The notes below the pieces were generated by a model, which saw nothing but the letters and a program-made list of their open reading frames with translations, was not told the origin of the DNA and did not search any database. A stretch of 64,000 bases of DNA from NCBI GenBank assembly GCA_011317545.1, contig WUJK01000003.1, positions 868,001-932,000 of the forward strand, given 5' to 3'. Within the stretch, counting starts at the first letter, position 1; every line of letters begins with the position of its first letter. Source of the stretch: Coniella vitis. Its lineage: Eukaryota; Ascomycota; Sordariomycetes; Diaporthales; Schizoparmaceae. Shown in pieces: positions 32,988 through 44,644 of this stretch. A program made the position numbers and the translations under genes.

Positions 32988-35900
32988 ATCCACGAAATAT
33001 GTCTCTTACCCAGCCGTGTTCAAATTTCTTTTCTTCTTTCCTAGGTGTCGTAAGGGGTCTGTGAGCGGATTTATACAAACTTGTATGCCCATGCTCGTAC
33101 GTCTGGTCTGGACTGAGCTGGTCAAACCCTCATGTATAATAAAGTACATATTATGTGCCGGTTCTGGCTGATTCTATCGATTCTAGCCATTTCTGCCGCT
33201 CCCGTTTTTGTGCATTATAGGAGCGTCAGTGATGCTGAGCCGTTGCAAATTTCTTTGCCTCTTTGCTGGTACCCCAGAGATGGATGTATGGAGGTACCCA
33301 TTCAAAAGGCGGCTTGGTGGGATCCATACTTGCGTACTATGTGTACAATTCTTTCCACAGGCGCTGAGGAGTAAGAGAACAAAACAATATTTCCTTGAGA
33401 GGTCTTAGACACACGAGGAGGCATCACGGTTCGGGAGCGTCTTCCCCGGAGCGCAGCGCAGCGCGCTGCGTACAAAATGTTTGGAAGACGGCGGAAACGG
33501 GAAGGAAAAGCTTGCCGGCAGATGACAGGATGCATGATTCAGAACTGTGGTGTTGTATGTTTTTTTATCTTCTTTCTTTCTTCGACTCTTGTGTTGGTAA
33601 GTCGAGACGAGGCGGATGCAGGAGGAGAGAAGGAGAAAATAGAGAGATCGAGGGCGAGATGTGTGGGTAAACACGCAGGAGGGAATCGGGGAGAAGCTGT
33701 TGAATGGTGAGAGATAATCTCATGCTAGTCTTGAATATGATGAGGTTGGAAGACGAGGAGAACGCCGAGATCGAGATGGTCTTCATGTTGGGTCTGTGTA
33801 CTTGGTATGAGGAGAGAAGGGTATACTCATGGCCTAGGGGAGTTGAGTGTTGGAAGAGAGAATTGCAAGTTCGCCGGAGCGGTTGGGTTATGGATCCTTT
33901 GAGTTCAACAACTCGGTCAACATTTTCGAAGTCCTTGAAGAAATTACAATCTACAGATTCACTAGAAATCAAGTCAAACCAAGACGCGATGATGATGCTG
34001 AGCAATTTCGATCAAGACAAAGCAATCAAGGTATGCATTCGGTGAGGACATCCAAACGACTCCGATGTCACGGTGAGCAAAAAGCCTCACAGACACAGCT
34101 GTACATACTCTGTAAGCCAGCCAGCCATTGACCAATATCATTGCAGACCGCCTTTGGAGAGTTGAAAAACTTTTTTTTACTGGACGTGCTCTGCTCGTTC
34201 ATTTCCCTTCTCAGCAGAAAAAGAAGCAATAATAAACAAAAAAGCACAGATGCTGCAGGCGCGGGCGTACTCTTACATAGTACATGAAAAGGGTATATTG
34301 CGCATCGGATGGAGCCGATTTTTAATTTCCAGCAACGCAGTCGATAGATCTTTTCCTGCAGGCCATCTGGCAGATGCGTCAAGCGAATTGGTGTGGCTTG
34401 ATCTGATTTTTTCTCCCGCTTGTTCTTCCTCTTTCCTCTTCGTCTTTCGGTGGCAAGCTCAGTCTTGGTACTTGTTGATGAGGGAAACGGTCCAGAATCA
34501 GGTTTACTTACCGACGCCGTGCGTATTGCATACACTGTCCGTGATGAGAGAATGGACTTTGTATGGTCCAGATCTATTGGTTCAAAGCGCTATGCTCCAG
34601 ATGACCTTGTTGAATACGAAGTTGTTCGAGGACGCTTATGTAGGGATATGCCATTTGGCTGTCAGGAAAAGTGCAAACTATCTGATATCGAGCAAGGTTA
34701 CATGGTATCATATGCAATAGAAGCGTGGTGGCCATCGGGTCGGGCCATATCTCTCCCCTTGCCTATGGTTACACGACAAATATCCAATGGCAATCCTGTT
34801 TAGAAAGGAATATCGGGTGAATTACACGATATACCATGAAATCCATCGTGCCGTTATTGTGCTATTGCGGCTGTACTTCACGAGGAAAAAAAAAAAGACG
34901 TACTATATGATATCATGGTAGTAGGATTTAATCCAACGTCCCAAGAACGTTGGTTTATCGTGTCACTATGTACTTTTGCGAGAAACAGATAGGATAAAGC
35001 AACAAAAGGGTTATGTGGGAAAAGCAAATTTATATTGCGCACCGAGAACTGCTGCAGGACCCCCCAAACAAAAAGAAGACACAATTCTACCGATGACGGA
35101 ACAACTGAACCAGCTATGATCTCTGCCAAGAAGACATTATTTTAAAAAGACAAGAAAAAAAGGAAAGCCAGAGAACAAGTCGAAAAACAAAGCAGTCCCG
35201 GAAATCTTGATGTTTGCTCTTGCAACCCACTACCAGAGGCTTTCGCAACACCCTAGGAGCATTCTATGGTCAATAAAGGACGCAGTACGACGGTGCTGAA
35301 CCACGGCGTCGGAAGCCCTCGCTTCGGGGAAGTACTCATTGGCTGGTCGGAGAGGTGCCGGTATGTCTCAATCCGCGCAAAAGAGTGCTACGTAACGGGA
35401 CTCTCATAGGGGGTCGTCTATTGACCGTTCTCCGAACCCAGGCCTCGATTATTCTTTTCTTGACACGATGGCTGAGACAAGGCCGTGACCTTCTCTAGAG
35501 CACGATGACTGCTTGGTACTATGTACAGCGTACTTTGGGAGGTTTCACAGCAGAGAAATTAGTCGAGTGTCTTTGACCGCGTCCACAAACTTCTAGACCA
35601 TACGGCACTGCCATCCGTGAGCTGACAGAAAGAGATTCTACTATGGTACATCTCCCACTGCCAGTTAGTATGTAGATAGTCCACGGGAGAATCGACTCAC
35701 TGCTTCCAGCAGTGTGATGCCAACGAAGCTGCTCGTGGTGGCGGCTCTCTAGTGTTCGGATTGCTGACGTGGGAGAGCTCTAGTCGTGGAATATTCTTGT
35801 AGAGAAGGCAAAGAACAATCAGCAATGGAGAAGAGCAAAGTTGGCTGGGCACTTTAAAAGAAAAAGTGGCGAGCTCTAAAGTGACGAGATGCTATGTTAC

Positions 35901-37964
35901 CAAGTACTTACATAGCACAACAATCGACGCTTGGCGTCTCCTAGCGGCAAATTGACAACTGACATACGGGCCGTCGTCTTAGCAGGCTGGCAGGGTGCTA
36001 GCGCCGCCTGGACCGCCTGGGCCGTGGCGCGGCTCAGCATCCGGACGCGCTATGGGGTTCGTTTACATGGCATTGTAGTGGGCCCTTGCGCACAGCAGCA
36101 GTAGTCAGCGTCTCCCTGCTTCTGACGGGCTCGTTCCTCCTCCCTACATCGAGCCAGCCTGGGAAACCAGCACCACTGATCAGACACTTGGCTGTGTGAG
36201 AAAAGAGCTCCGACACCATTGCTACCTGCTGCTGCTCCTCCAACGAGCAACGAGATGACGACATGCAAGAGCGGGCCGGCAGCTCTGGCGGGCGGAGCTG
36301 GTCTCGCCTGTCCGCCGTCCAGTTCGTCCTCCTTGAGCACTCGTTGCGACAGGTCTTCTCGATGGTGAACCTTGGCTCTCCGGGCTCCTGAGCACAGCAC
36401 ATTCTTCTACCTCCAAGGCTTTGCTTGCATAGATAGGAGAACAATGGGTCGTTGGTGGGCAAAAACAGTACCGTCCACGAGCATCAGAGCAGACAAATCG
36501 CTCCTCAATCTTAGCAACCACGCCACCATCACAAGCAAAGCAATACAGAAACAACACGCCAAACTCCCACAAAGCCTCAGCCGCCTTGCATATGCACTCG
36601 TTGACACACTCGCATGCGCTAAGGCAAGTCAGGATGAAGCTAGGCCTCGTTGCCAGACAAGAGAGCCTCAAAGTGTCTCCACACACAGAATGCCGGCCAC
36701 GTACAAAATATGGCGCTGCTCATCGCAGATCCGGCTCCCACAAGGTCATAAAATGAAACGACCGTGTGGGCTCAGACGGTGTGTGGGCGGTGGTTGGGCC
36801 CTCTTTGCCGTGTCTGTGGTGTACATAGTAATGGGGAATATTATGTATATCATTCCAACGGCTGCTTCTTCAACCAGGGTCTACAAGTCATGATCAGATC
36901 GTCAACCGTTTATTTTGTTCCCCTTCCCCTTTCCCCTTTCTCTTTCGCTGTGCAATCTTGAGCCTGAAGCTGGTCTGCAACAATCAACCAAAAGAAGAAA
37001 AGACAGAAACGACTGAAGAAAAGGAAAAGAAATCCAGGAAAAGAGAAGAGGGAACAAGGCTGGCCTTGACCATACAGTCTGGAACCCCTCCCTCCTCTTT
37101 CCAAGTGAGTTTGCTTTCTGAAATGTGACAAATGCTTGAGACAGCTCTTCTGATTTCTTGAGGCCAGCCTTCCATTCAATTGGGCAACCAAATCACCTGG
37201 ACGAGGCCAATAAGCAGCCCCTCTGGAGGCACAATAAGACCTGCTGCTGCCAGCGGGCTGAGGCTGTGACTCGCAAGCACATCATTGTGTTTCCCAGCTG
37301 ACCCTGTTCCCGTCCATCGAGTCACTGAGTGGGAGCCGGCACTCATCTCCCAGCCTTGCCATTATCTACCTGCCCTGCTCTTGGTTCACAGCCGCCTCTT
37401 TGGCTTCAATAGCATTGTCTTTCAGAATCAGCAAAACCAACAATATTTGAAATGGCTGCCCTCTGCTCCTGACAGCCAGCCTTCTGTGCACCCACAACAC
37501 AATACCCACAAGGTTGCAATCCGCTCCCGAGACAATCAATCACACAGAGATTGCACATTATCCTCCTCCTGTGCAACATTTGGCATTGTCTCTCTTGTGG
37601 GCTAGAAGCCACAGCAAAGGCTGCCCCCCCCCCCAAAGCGCCTTCCTGCCTCTTCTCGCCTTCTTATTGTGGCTCGATTTCGACCTTTTTTGTGGCTTGG
37701 TGGTCCGACTGGGGGATTGGCTTGACGCCTCCAAGGCCCTATATCAGCCACTTCAGACTATTACAGCCTTACAATTTGGCCTGACCAGCGGCGCCAATTA
37801 AAGCCTTGACGTATGTATTCTCTCCGCTCTATGCCCTGTTGACGTCTCACAAAACCCCTGGCGGGGTTGGGACTTGACAGTACACAACATATGTGTAGTG
37901 ATATTGGCACATAGCTGACAAGACTGCGCCAGACACGTCCAACCATCTGAGGTTGCCCAACGCC
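32988..37964. other. 5-kb gene-poor region
   Basis: No frame here has recognisable domains. The longest ATG frames (for example 33704-34045, 34420-34803 and 36372-36893, all plus) lack family resemblance and look like chance. Several TACATAGTA motifs occur (about 34274, 35516, 36821). The stretch 35130-36000 has almost no open frame on either strand. From about 37200 the sequence turns pyrimidine-rich with a C-run at 37625-37634, probably the promoter and leader of the next gene. A GTATGT...GACAG pair at 37811-37881 could be a 5'-leader intron. Non-coding RNA genes or remnants of old genes remain possible. Confidence 0.45.
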
Positions 37965-39932
37965 ATGGCTAATGGGTTGGACAGACTGGAGCGGCTGTTC
38001 TCCAAAGGGAAGAAATCGGCAGCCAATCGTCACACAGCCGACTCTCATCCCAACGGCAGTCCTGAACCTCCCTCTCCTCCGCTGCGGTACAGCTCAGAAA
38101 CCCTCCCACCCAACTTTTTCCCTCCGACGCCCTTCATAAGACCAAAGGCCAATGTAATGCAGCCACGGAACGAGCTCACACGGTCTTCCGTCGACCGCTG
38201 CGACTCTCCCAGATCCCCAGACTCCAGCAGCACCATGTCTCCAGCCAGCGACACTAGCCGATATGTCGTGGATGAATCGCCCACGCAGAGCTATCCTTCC
38301 ACCACCAATACCACACCTCTCTTTCACATCCCCAGCAGGACGTCGTCTCTCCTTGCAAGGAGGCACGACAGGCTTCCAGGTGGCCTGGCACAGCTTCATA
38401 TCCCTCGCGACCCGACATTCTGCGAGCCTCGGGAGCTGTCATCCATGTTCCCGGACGCAATAACCTTTTCCTCGAAACACGACAATTCGGCTGCCTGTGC
38501 AGGTCTTTTAGATCCTCTTCCCATTTATCCGGCAACAAGAGTTGAGACTCCTCCGCCTTCTGACCAGGATGAACTCGGCTCACCGTCACCTCCACAACTC
38601 AAACAAAAATTACCTACAGCCTTGCGACAACTGACTCCGGAGGCGTCTCCTGAGATGACACCGCTGTGCGATTCACCTTCCAGTGCGTCAGAGTCGAATA
38701 CCGAGATCAAGAGATACACAACTGCTTCCCCGACATCACAGCGGTCCACGCCTGCAAGCGTGCCGCTGCTCGAGGATCTCTGGCGAGATTCATATGTCTG
38801 TGAAGTCAACAACCCAGTCAATCCACAGACTAAAGTGGTCTTGCGCAACCCTTCACTCCAGGAGTTTCTAGCCATGGAAGATGACGACCTTGCAGAGCTC
38901 AGGACAACATATCCATCCAGACCACCGCCCAGACGCGCACCGCCCCCGCCTGTCCTGCCACCAAACCCCCGCTTGCCAGCATCACCTTTGAATCACCACG
39001 CAAGGAAGCTGCTATCTCCGTCAGTTGCTGCTAGTCAGGTGGCAGCCTGGGAAGCTGCGCGCATCGCCAAGAAATTCGATTTTGACGTTGTCTACGTGGC
39101 CAACTTCTGGCCAAGCCAAACCAATTTTATACACCAACCTTCGGAGCGCGGTACTACAGCCACCTTAGCCTCGTCTCCCGTTTCAACAAGCTCGTCGCTC
39201 AATAGTCCTTCTTTTACCGACCCAAACATTTCGCTACTTTCTTCACCGGTCTCTAACCGTTTCCCAATAAGGAACCGCATCTCTAAGCCTCGCAACTCGG
39301 CCGACGGCGCTGTTGTTCAAGTGCCGCCTAAGCTTTCAGAGCGGCCTTTGCTTCCTATGACCGACTGCTGCCCAGACTCTGGCAAGCCCCTACAGAGATC
39401 AAATGCTTTGAAGGGGTGTCTTCTTGCGGCTTACGGCCTGGAGACAATTGTTGCGCCATTCAAACTAAGCACACGTGTCCACAAGAAGATTCTACGCACC
39501 CAAGGCTGGATCGAGCATCGCAACAGTGCCGCCAAGGAAAACGAATTTGCACGTGGGTACGCTCTGTCCTTCTACACAGGCACTACACCGAGTCCCCAGG
39601 CTGTGCCTTGTACATCCAAGCGTCTTTCATCTTCGCAAGACGAAGTATCTGTACAGAGATCGTTTGCCTCAAAGAGAGAACCCGTGCTACCGCAGCAGCA
39701 GCAGCAGTCCGGTCAATGCTGCATGCACAGCTTTGAGAGCGCGAGGAGCCAGAAAGTGGTCAACCGTGGTCTAGTCTTCGTCGCTTACCGTCGGCCTCGT
39801 GGACCACACGGCTCGGCCAATAGTAGCTCTGCGGAACTAGACGCACTCGGCAAAGAAGCCAAGGCACTGGTGGATTTGATCTTGGACTTTCACGTTGAAA
39901 CCCGGCAATGGAACTCAGCCAGCGAGATTTGA
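37965..39932 (+). CDS. conserved fungal protein of unknown function, GAF-like C-terminal region
   Basis: Single exon, 655 aa. The ATG at 37965 opens MANGLDRLERLFSKGKKS and lies in a CCATGG context. Residues 30-350 are disordered, Ser/Pro/Thr-rich, with many SP/TP sites and short proline runs (PPPRRAPPPPVLPPNPR). The C-terminal part looks folded. WEAARIAKKFDFDVVYVANF (about 362-381) and LKGCLLAAYGLETIVAPFKL (about 482) resemble a region found in many uncharacterised Sordariomycete proteins. FARGYALSFY and NRGLVFVAYRRPRG follow. The spacing and hydrophobic pattern recall a GAF-type sensory fold split by a disordered insert, but that is inference. A polyglutamine run (QQQQQ) lies near residue 580. 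It looks like a cytoplasmic or nuclear regulatory protein; no catalytic motif is seen. Confidence 0.75.
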   Translation: MANGLDRLERLFSKGKKSAANRHTADSHPNGSPEPPSPPLRYSSETLPPNFFPPTPFIRPKANVMQPRNELTRSSVDRCDSPRSPDSSSTMSPASDTSRYVVDESPTQSYPSTTNTTPLFHIPSRTSSLLARRHDRLPGGLAQLHIPRDPTFCEPRELSSMFPDAITFSSKHDNSAACAGLLDPLPIYPATRVETPPPSDQDELGSPSPPQLKQKLPTALRQLTPEASPEMTPLCDSPSSASESNTEIKRYTTASPTSQRSTPASVPLLEDLWRDSYVCEVNNPVNPQTKVVLRNPSLQEFLAMEDDDLAELRTTYPSRPPPRRAPPPPVLPPNPRLPASPLNHHARKLLSPSVAASQVAAWEAARIAKKFDFDVVYVANFWPSQTNFIHQPSERGTTATLASSPVSTSSSLNSPSFTDPNISLLSSPVSNRFPIRNRISKPRNSADGAVVQVPPKLSERPLLPMTDCCPDSGKPLQRSNALKGCLLAAYGLETIVAPFKLSTRVHKKILRTQGWIEHRNSAAKENEFARGYALSFYTGTTPSPQAVPCTSKRLSSSQDEVSVQRSFASKREPVLPQQQQQSGQCCMHSFESARSQKVVNRGLVFVAYRRPRGPHGSANSSSAELDALGKEAKALVDLILDFHVETRQWNSASEI

Positions 39933-41477
39933 AGTGGGTGAGAAGCCGGATGAGGCATGCCACCTTCGCGACCTGAGGCAGAGACGTTGATGATGGATAG
40001 CCAAGTCCGCGACGGCTGGACGCTTAAATGATCACACATGATGATGACGACAATAACGATGAATTTACGGGGGAAATACCAAAATAACAAGGAGAAGAGC
40101 GCCTATGATGGCTGGATACAGCGTTTCCGCTACAGAGCTGCTACTATGATGGCTCGGGGAAGCGAGCAGCAGCTCGCACGACAACCGGGTGGGAAAACAT
40201 TGCTTTGTTCTTTTTGGGGGGTCAGCTCGATGATGGACACTAGGTCTCTCGGTAAGACACGATGATTGCTGCCAGCAGGGGACTTCTAGGGGAGTTATCT
40301 TCCAACCGCTAGGCCTCTCCATAAGGTTTTTGGATGGTAGTTGAGGTGACCTCTCGTGCCTCAATCGTACGAGCTTTAAACTTGTCACGTGGCTTTTCTT
40401 TTTTCATTTTGAACTAGCAATGGCGTGATAAGACAGCCACTTGGTCTTGAGATAGAATCATCCAGCTAAATCTATTTTGAAAACAGCGTTCTCACTCTTT
40501 GTGTGAAGTGGTAACGTGACACGATTGACAAAGAGCGCTCTCCAGATTCAAACCATCTGGTTCGAATAAATCTGGCTTCGAACGCTCAGCAAGAGTCTAG
40601 ATTAGCCTTAACTACACGTACGACGACATGTGTCGACTCCTCCCAAAAAATCACAAGCCAGTCCATCTTTCCCCGGGCCCTTTTACGGATCCAGAGCGGA
40701 ACGGGCAAAGAGAGCGGAGAGAAGGAGGCGGGGTCGCCCACACCTAGCAACTAAAGGGGAGAAAGCTGAATCGCTAACCAGAAACATCCGAAACAATGAG
40801 AAATCACAGCTGAGAAATACGTCCTCAATCCACTCGTCGCTGATGGCCAGAATAGAGTTTGTGGTGGGGCTGAGGACTCTTTCGATGGTGTTGTGTTGCA
40901 AGAAGGAAGAGAGACAGGCTTTTTTTGTGATTTCTTCTGCGAGTGAGTGAACTGTCGTTCATCACCACAAGCCAGGCCAGCACTGAGATGTGATGCTACT
41001 AACCTTGTACGAATTTGTGCACTGTTCTGGGCTTTAGTCCGGTGCTAACGGGCTGTCAAGAGTGACCAACGTGCCGCGATTGAACACATATCGTGCGATT
41101 TCTTTTCTTTTCTCCATCTCCATCGCGGGGACCAGCTTCCTAGCCTGATAGAGTCGCTATCAGAAGCAAGAGATTGTTGAGTCAGATTCAAATACGGTGG
41201 GAAAGCAGATGTCTGCCTGATTATCGTTATTCCATTGGAAAGATGTGTTGTGTTGGAATTCTTGTATATAAGGGTAATCCGCAATCCGCAATCTTCTTTT
41301 CTGTCAACTTCTGTGATCATTCTCTTTTTTGGTTTCTCCTTTTCTTCTTTTTTTTTATTCTCTAATTCATGACCAAGTTCTCTCTACCGGTGACAGTAAA
41401 GACAGACTACCCGACAACTCACGAGAAAAAAATCTCTTGCTTGGCGGTGCCGTGGTTGGAACTCTAGATCATTCAAT
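39933..41477. other. intergenic region
   Basis: 1.5 kb between two plus-strand genes. No supported coding frame. A T-rich run (TTCTTTTTTTTTATTC) sits at about 41346-41361, about 115 bp before the next start codon. Confidence 0.45.
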
Positions 41478-43394
41478 ATGCACCTATTCAAGAAACTTGT
41501 TCAGCTCGCGGGCTGGGCTGCCCCAGCAGCTGTCACCACAAATGACACTGCCTCACCTAGGGCCCTGGATACGACCGAACCAACGCTGAGTGAAGGCGCC
41601 CTTCAATGGTTGGGTGAAAGTCACTTTAAGTACCACGTACGTTCGAGCTACAACTATCCTATTTATTACCTTTCCATCCAAGCATAAGCCCGAGATGTCG
41701 AGGACAACATGTGCTCTTCAGCCGTATCAGTGACTGACCAAGCCTTGCAATGAACAGGTTCCCAGCTCCGATGTGATACTAGACTGTGAACATGTGGATC
41801 TTCCCCTGGCGTTCCCCAAATGCACCGCCCTCAAGGACGGCCGGGTTCGGCACGTCGACGAGGAAGAACTCTTCTGGATGCTGCCCAGGTCTCTGCTGCC
41901 GTCTGCGCTTTTCACGACCACGACCACGACCATCACGCAGGGCTACCCTCCGACTGGAACGACCGTCGTCACCTCTACGTTCTTTGTGTACCCCCCCACA
42001 GCCACTCCTCCTCCTCCTCCTCCATCTATGATCACGCAGACCACTGTGGTGACCCATACGGTCTACCCACAACCTCCACCTCCTCCGCCCTCTCCGCCTC
42101 CGCCTCCGCCTGCACCCTCTCCGCCTTCTCCGCCCCCGCCCCCGCCTCCGCCGCCTCCACCACCACCACCTCCCCCTCCCCCTCCCCCTCCCCCTCCTTC
42201 GTCTAGCATCATTACAGTGACAGTCACCGCGCCCGGCGCGTGGCCAACGACCTCGCAGCCGTCGCAGCCGTCGCAGCCGTCACAGCCCCTGCAGTCTACT
42301 GTAACAGTGACTGTCTACCCACCTTCGTCCAGCCCGCCGGCCACTACGACCAAGACCACTTCGCCGACCGCGCCCAACCAGCCTATAACTATAACAGTCA
42401 CAGCCTCGCCCTCGGTATCCTCCTCGTCCACAGGGGCATCGACGAGCTCTCAAACGCATTCGGTCAGTTATATCACTAAGACGGTATCAGAGATCGTCCC
42501 CACAACCATTACAGAAACGCAAGAGGGGACGACCGTCACCACCACAGATAAGGGTACAAGTTCGACTAGCACGAAGAAAACGACAACCTCCACGACGACA
42601 GAAGAGGCAACGTCCACTACCACCAGCACGGAGGAGAGGACCACGTCCACGGAGGAGACAACAACCGTCACCAGCACGGAGGAGGCGACCACGTCTACCA
42701 AGCCAAGCTCCAAGACGTCCAGTCCTAGCATTACAGTGACCACCAAGCCCGAGACCACCGGCACGAGCACGAAGACCGAGACGGTAACGACGAAGCCCAA
42801 GACGAGCAAAACCAAGAGCCCAAGGCCTACGACAACAAGCAAGCCCGGGCAAGGTGAGGAAAACCCCTGGTGAGACCCCAAGACCCATGACAGGAAGCAG
42901 AGGGGAACAAAACAGGCAAACGAGATCTTTGAGGGGCAAAGACTAAGGACGGCTAATTAATATGTGTACAAATAGATGGGCCAATTCCTCCGCCAGATTG
43001 CCGTGGTGTGGGTAAACGGCCGCCCGACACACCAGATGTCCTCAAGGCTAGGGTTGCCATGTCGCAGGACGCCATTCTAGTTCAGAATCCGCACGGGGAT
43101 CCAGAGGTTCGCAAAAAGTGGGAAAAATGGATGAAGAAGGACTTTGCAGCGCTCAAAAAGAGCATGGTCTACGTCGAAGATACCATTTGTCGGCTCACTC
43201 ATGACATAGCTCGAGGCAACTCGGGCGACTGGGGCCCGGCAAAAGACGAGGCCATGGCCCTGTTGATGAAGTCCAGGACATTCCTCTGGAAAGAGGCAAA
43301 AAATCACGCCTTGGAATTGAGTGGTCAAACACCATGGTATCTCAAGGCATGGAATGGAATTACGGAGATGGCAGGGGGTCTTCTGCGATCCTGA
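41478..43394 (+). CDS. Pro/Thr/Ser-rich protein with a novel helical C-terminal domain
   Basis: Exons 41478-41636, 41758-42853 and 42976-43394 (557 aa); phases agree, donors are GTACGT and GTGAGG, and a CTGACC branch site lies in intron 1. There are four parts. Residues 1-110 are non-repetitive (MHLFKKLVQLAGWAAPAAV, perhaps a weak signal peptide, then CEHVDLPLAFPKC). Residues 111-205 are Pro/Thr-rich, with a polyproline stretch of more than 20 residues broken only by Ser/Ala. Residues 206-418 are Ser/Thr-rich with repeated TVTVT and TTSTEE-type units, as in heavily O-glycosylated or cell-wall linkers. Residues 419-557 are a charged, probably helical domain (KKWEKWMKKDFAALKKS, WGPAKDEAMALLMKS). 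The C-terminus lacks a GPI signal. I do not recognise the family. Joining a wall-like stalk to this charged domain is unusual. Confidence 0.75.
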
Positions 43395-44644
43395 TGGTGG
43401 GTGATTATGAGACTGCGGTTGTGCTGAACACTGAGCGAATCTGCAACTACCAAGAGAATACCACATGAACCCCAGCAAGAGTTAGAATTTTCGATACTAG
43501 AGCATTATTATCAACCAGTATATTACCCCATATGGTCGATCTTGTTATAAAAGACTGTAAGGTTGTTGACAATCTGTACAAGTGATGAAGGAGCCGCTAG
43601 GAGCCACGGCACTTGCTCCTGGGAGCGAAGAAAGGCGCACGTGTGACGAGCTTACTTGCTTTTCATGCCGATTAAAGACATGGCCCGCTTGTAAGACTCC
43701 AGTTTATACCCTCTGGGAGGCAATACAGTATCTTCAGAGATCAATGCGTTGGTCTTCGGTGTTACTGCTTGTGAAGAATCGAACCTCATTTTTTGAGGTG
43801 CAGGCCCTAGGGATGTGTTATTAATTCGGTTTTGTCTAGAAATGAAAAATACCGTGGTGAGAGTGATATGGTAGACGCGGCAGCAGCGCAACGATACAAA
43901 AGCAAAGCATCGTCATTCTCCGTTTAAAGAGTTCCACGAGAAGTCAAAGTTGGATGTCTTCAAATGCACTGAATCTTATGTAAGCCATTAGAAACTCTTG
44001 CTGAATCAGCTGCTCTCCGCCTAAAAGTACCCTCATATTAAAACACGCTTACCTGCCTCGGCGTGTACATCGTATCAGAGAGGGTCTCCAAGTACTTTAG
44101 TACATAGTACATAGTACGTACCGCACTGCGTAAGGGGCAGGGATGGTGAGCTGCGAGGACGGGAGTGCACCGCTCTGGTCTCTTGATGCCGAGTGTCAAC
44201 AAAGATGGCTTTTGGCATCGTTTATTCCTCTCTGGGTTCTCAATAGCTGGCACCAGCCCAGTCCAGCCTCGCGCCTCCCGCCTCAGTCCCCAACATCCGC
44301 CTTCCCCGTCCTGGCCATTCCAACACTGCAGTGCAGTGCAGCGTGGCCAGCCTACTACCTATCCTTCTTTATCACCAGCCTTTCTGACCCTCTGGACTGG
44401 CTCAGCAAGCCGACCGCGAGCGGTACCATGCGAACATCTCGTGGCCCTGCCTCTGTATGACTTGTTGCGCCGCCTCGCTACCACTGATCTTGTCTGAACG
44501 CCCCTTGGCTGCGCTATCAGCTATCCGATATCCTATCGCTGCGGCCTGTTAGTCTGTCTTGGAACTGCATCTGGCACACACGCTGCCGAAACTCGTCCCA
44601 TATCCTCATCGTCCTTATGACACTGTAACGCCTACTTGCCGCCA
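43395..44644. other. intergenic region
   Basis: 1.25 kb, no supported coding frame. Two overlapping TACATAGTAC motifs lie at 44101-44118. A T-loop-like sequence on the minus strand at about 43770-43790 does not build a tRNA. The last 400 bp are pyrimidine-rich, probably the DapB promoter. Confidence 0.45.

Noticed and set aside
42468..42881. Minus-strand Val/Leu-rich frame of 137 codons
   Set aside because: It is the mirror of the Thr-codon repeats of the plus-strand Pro/Thr-rich gene, which has consistent splicing and frame.
43765..43800. tRNA T-loop-like sequence (GAGGTTCGATTC on the minus strand) with a plausible 5-bp T-stem
   Set aside because: The following seven bases have no matching acceptor strand upstream and no D or anticodon arm can be folded.
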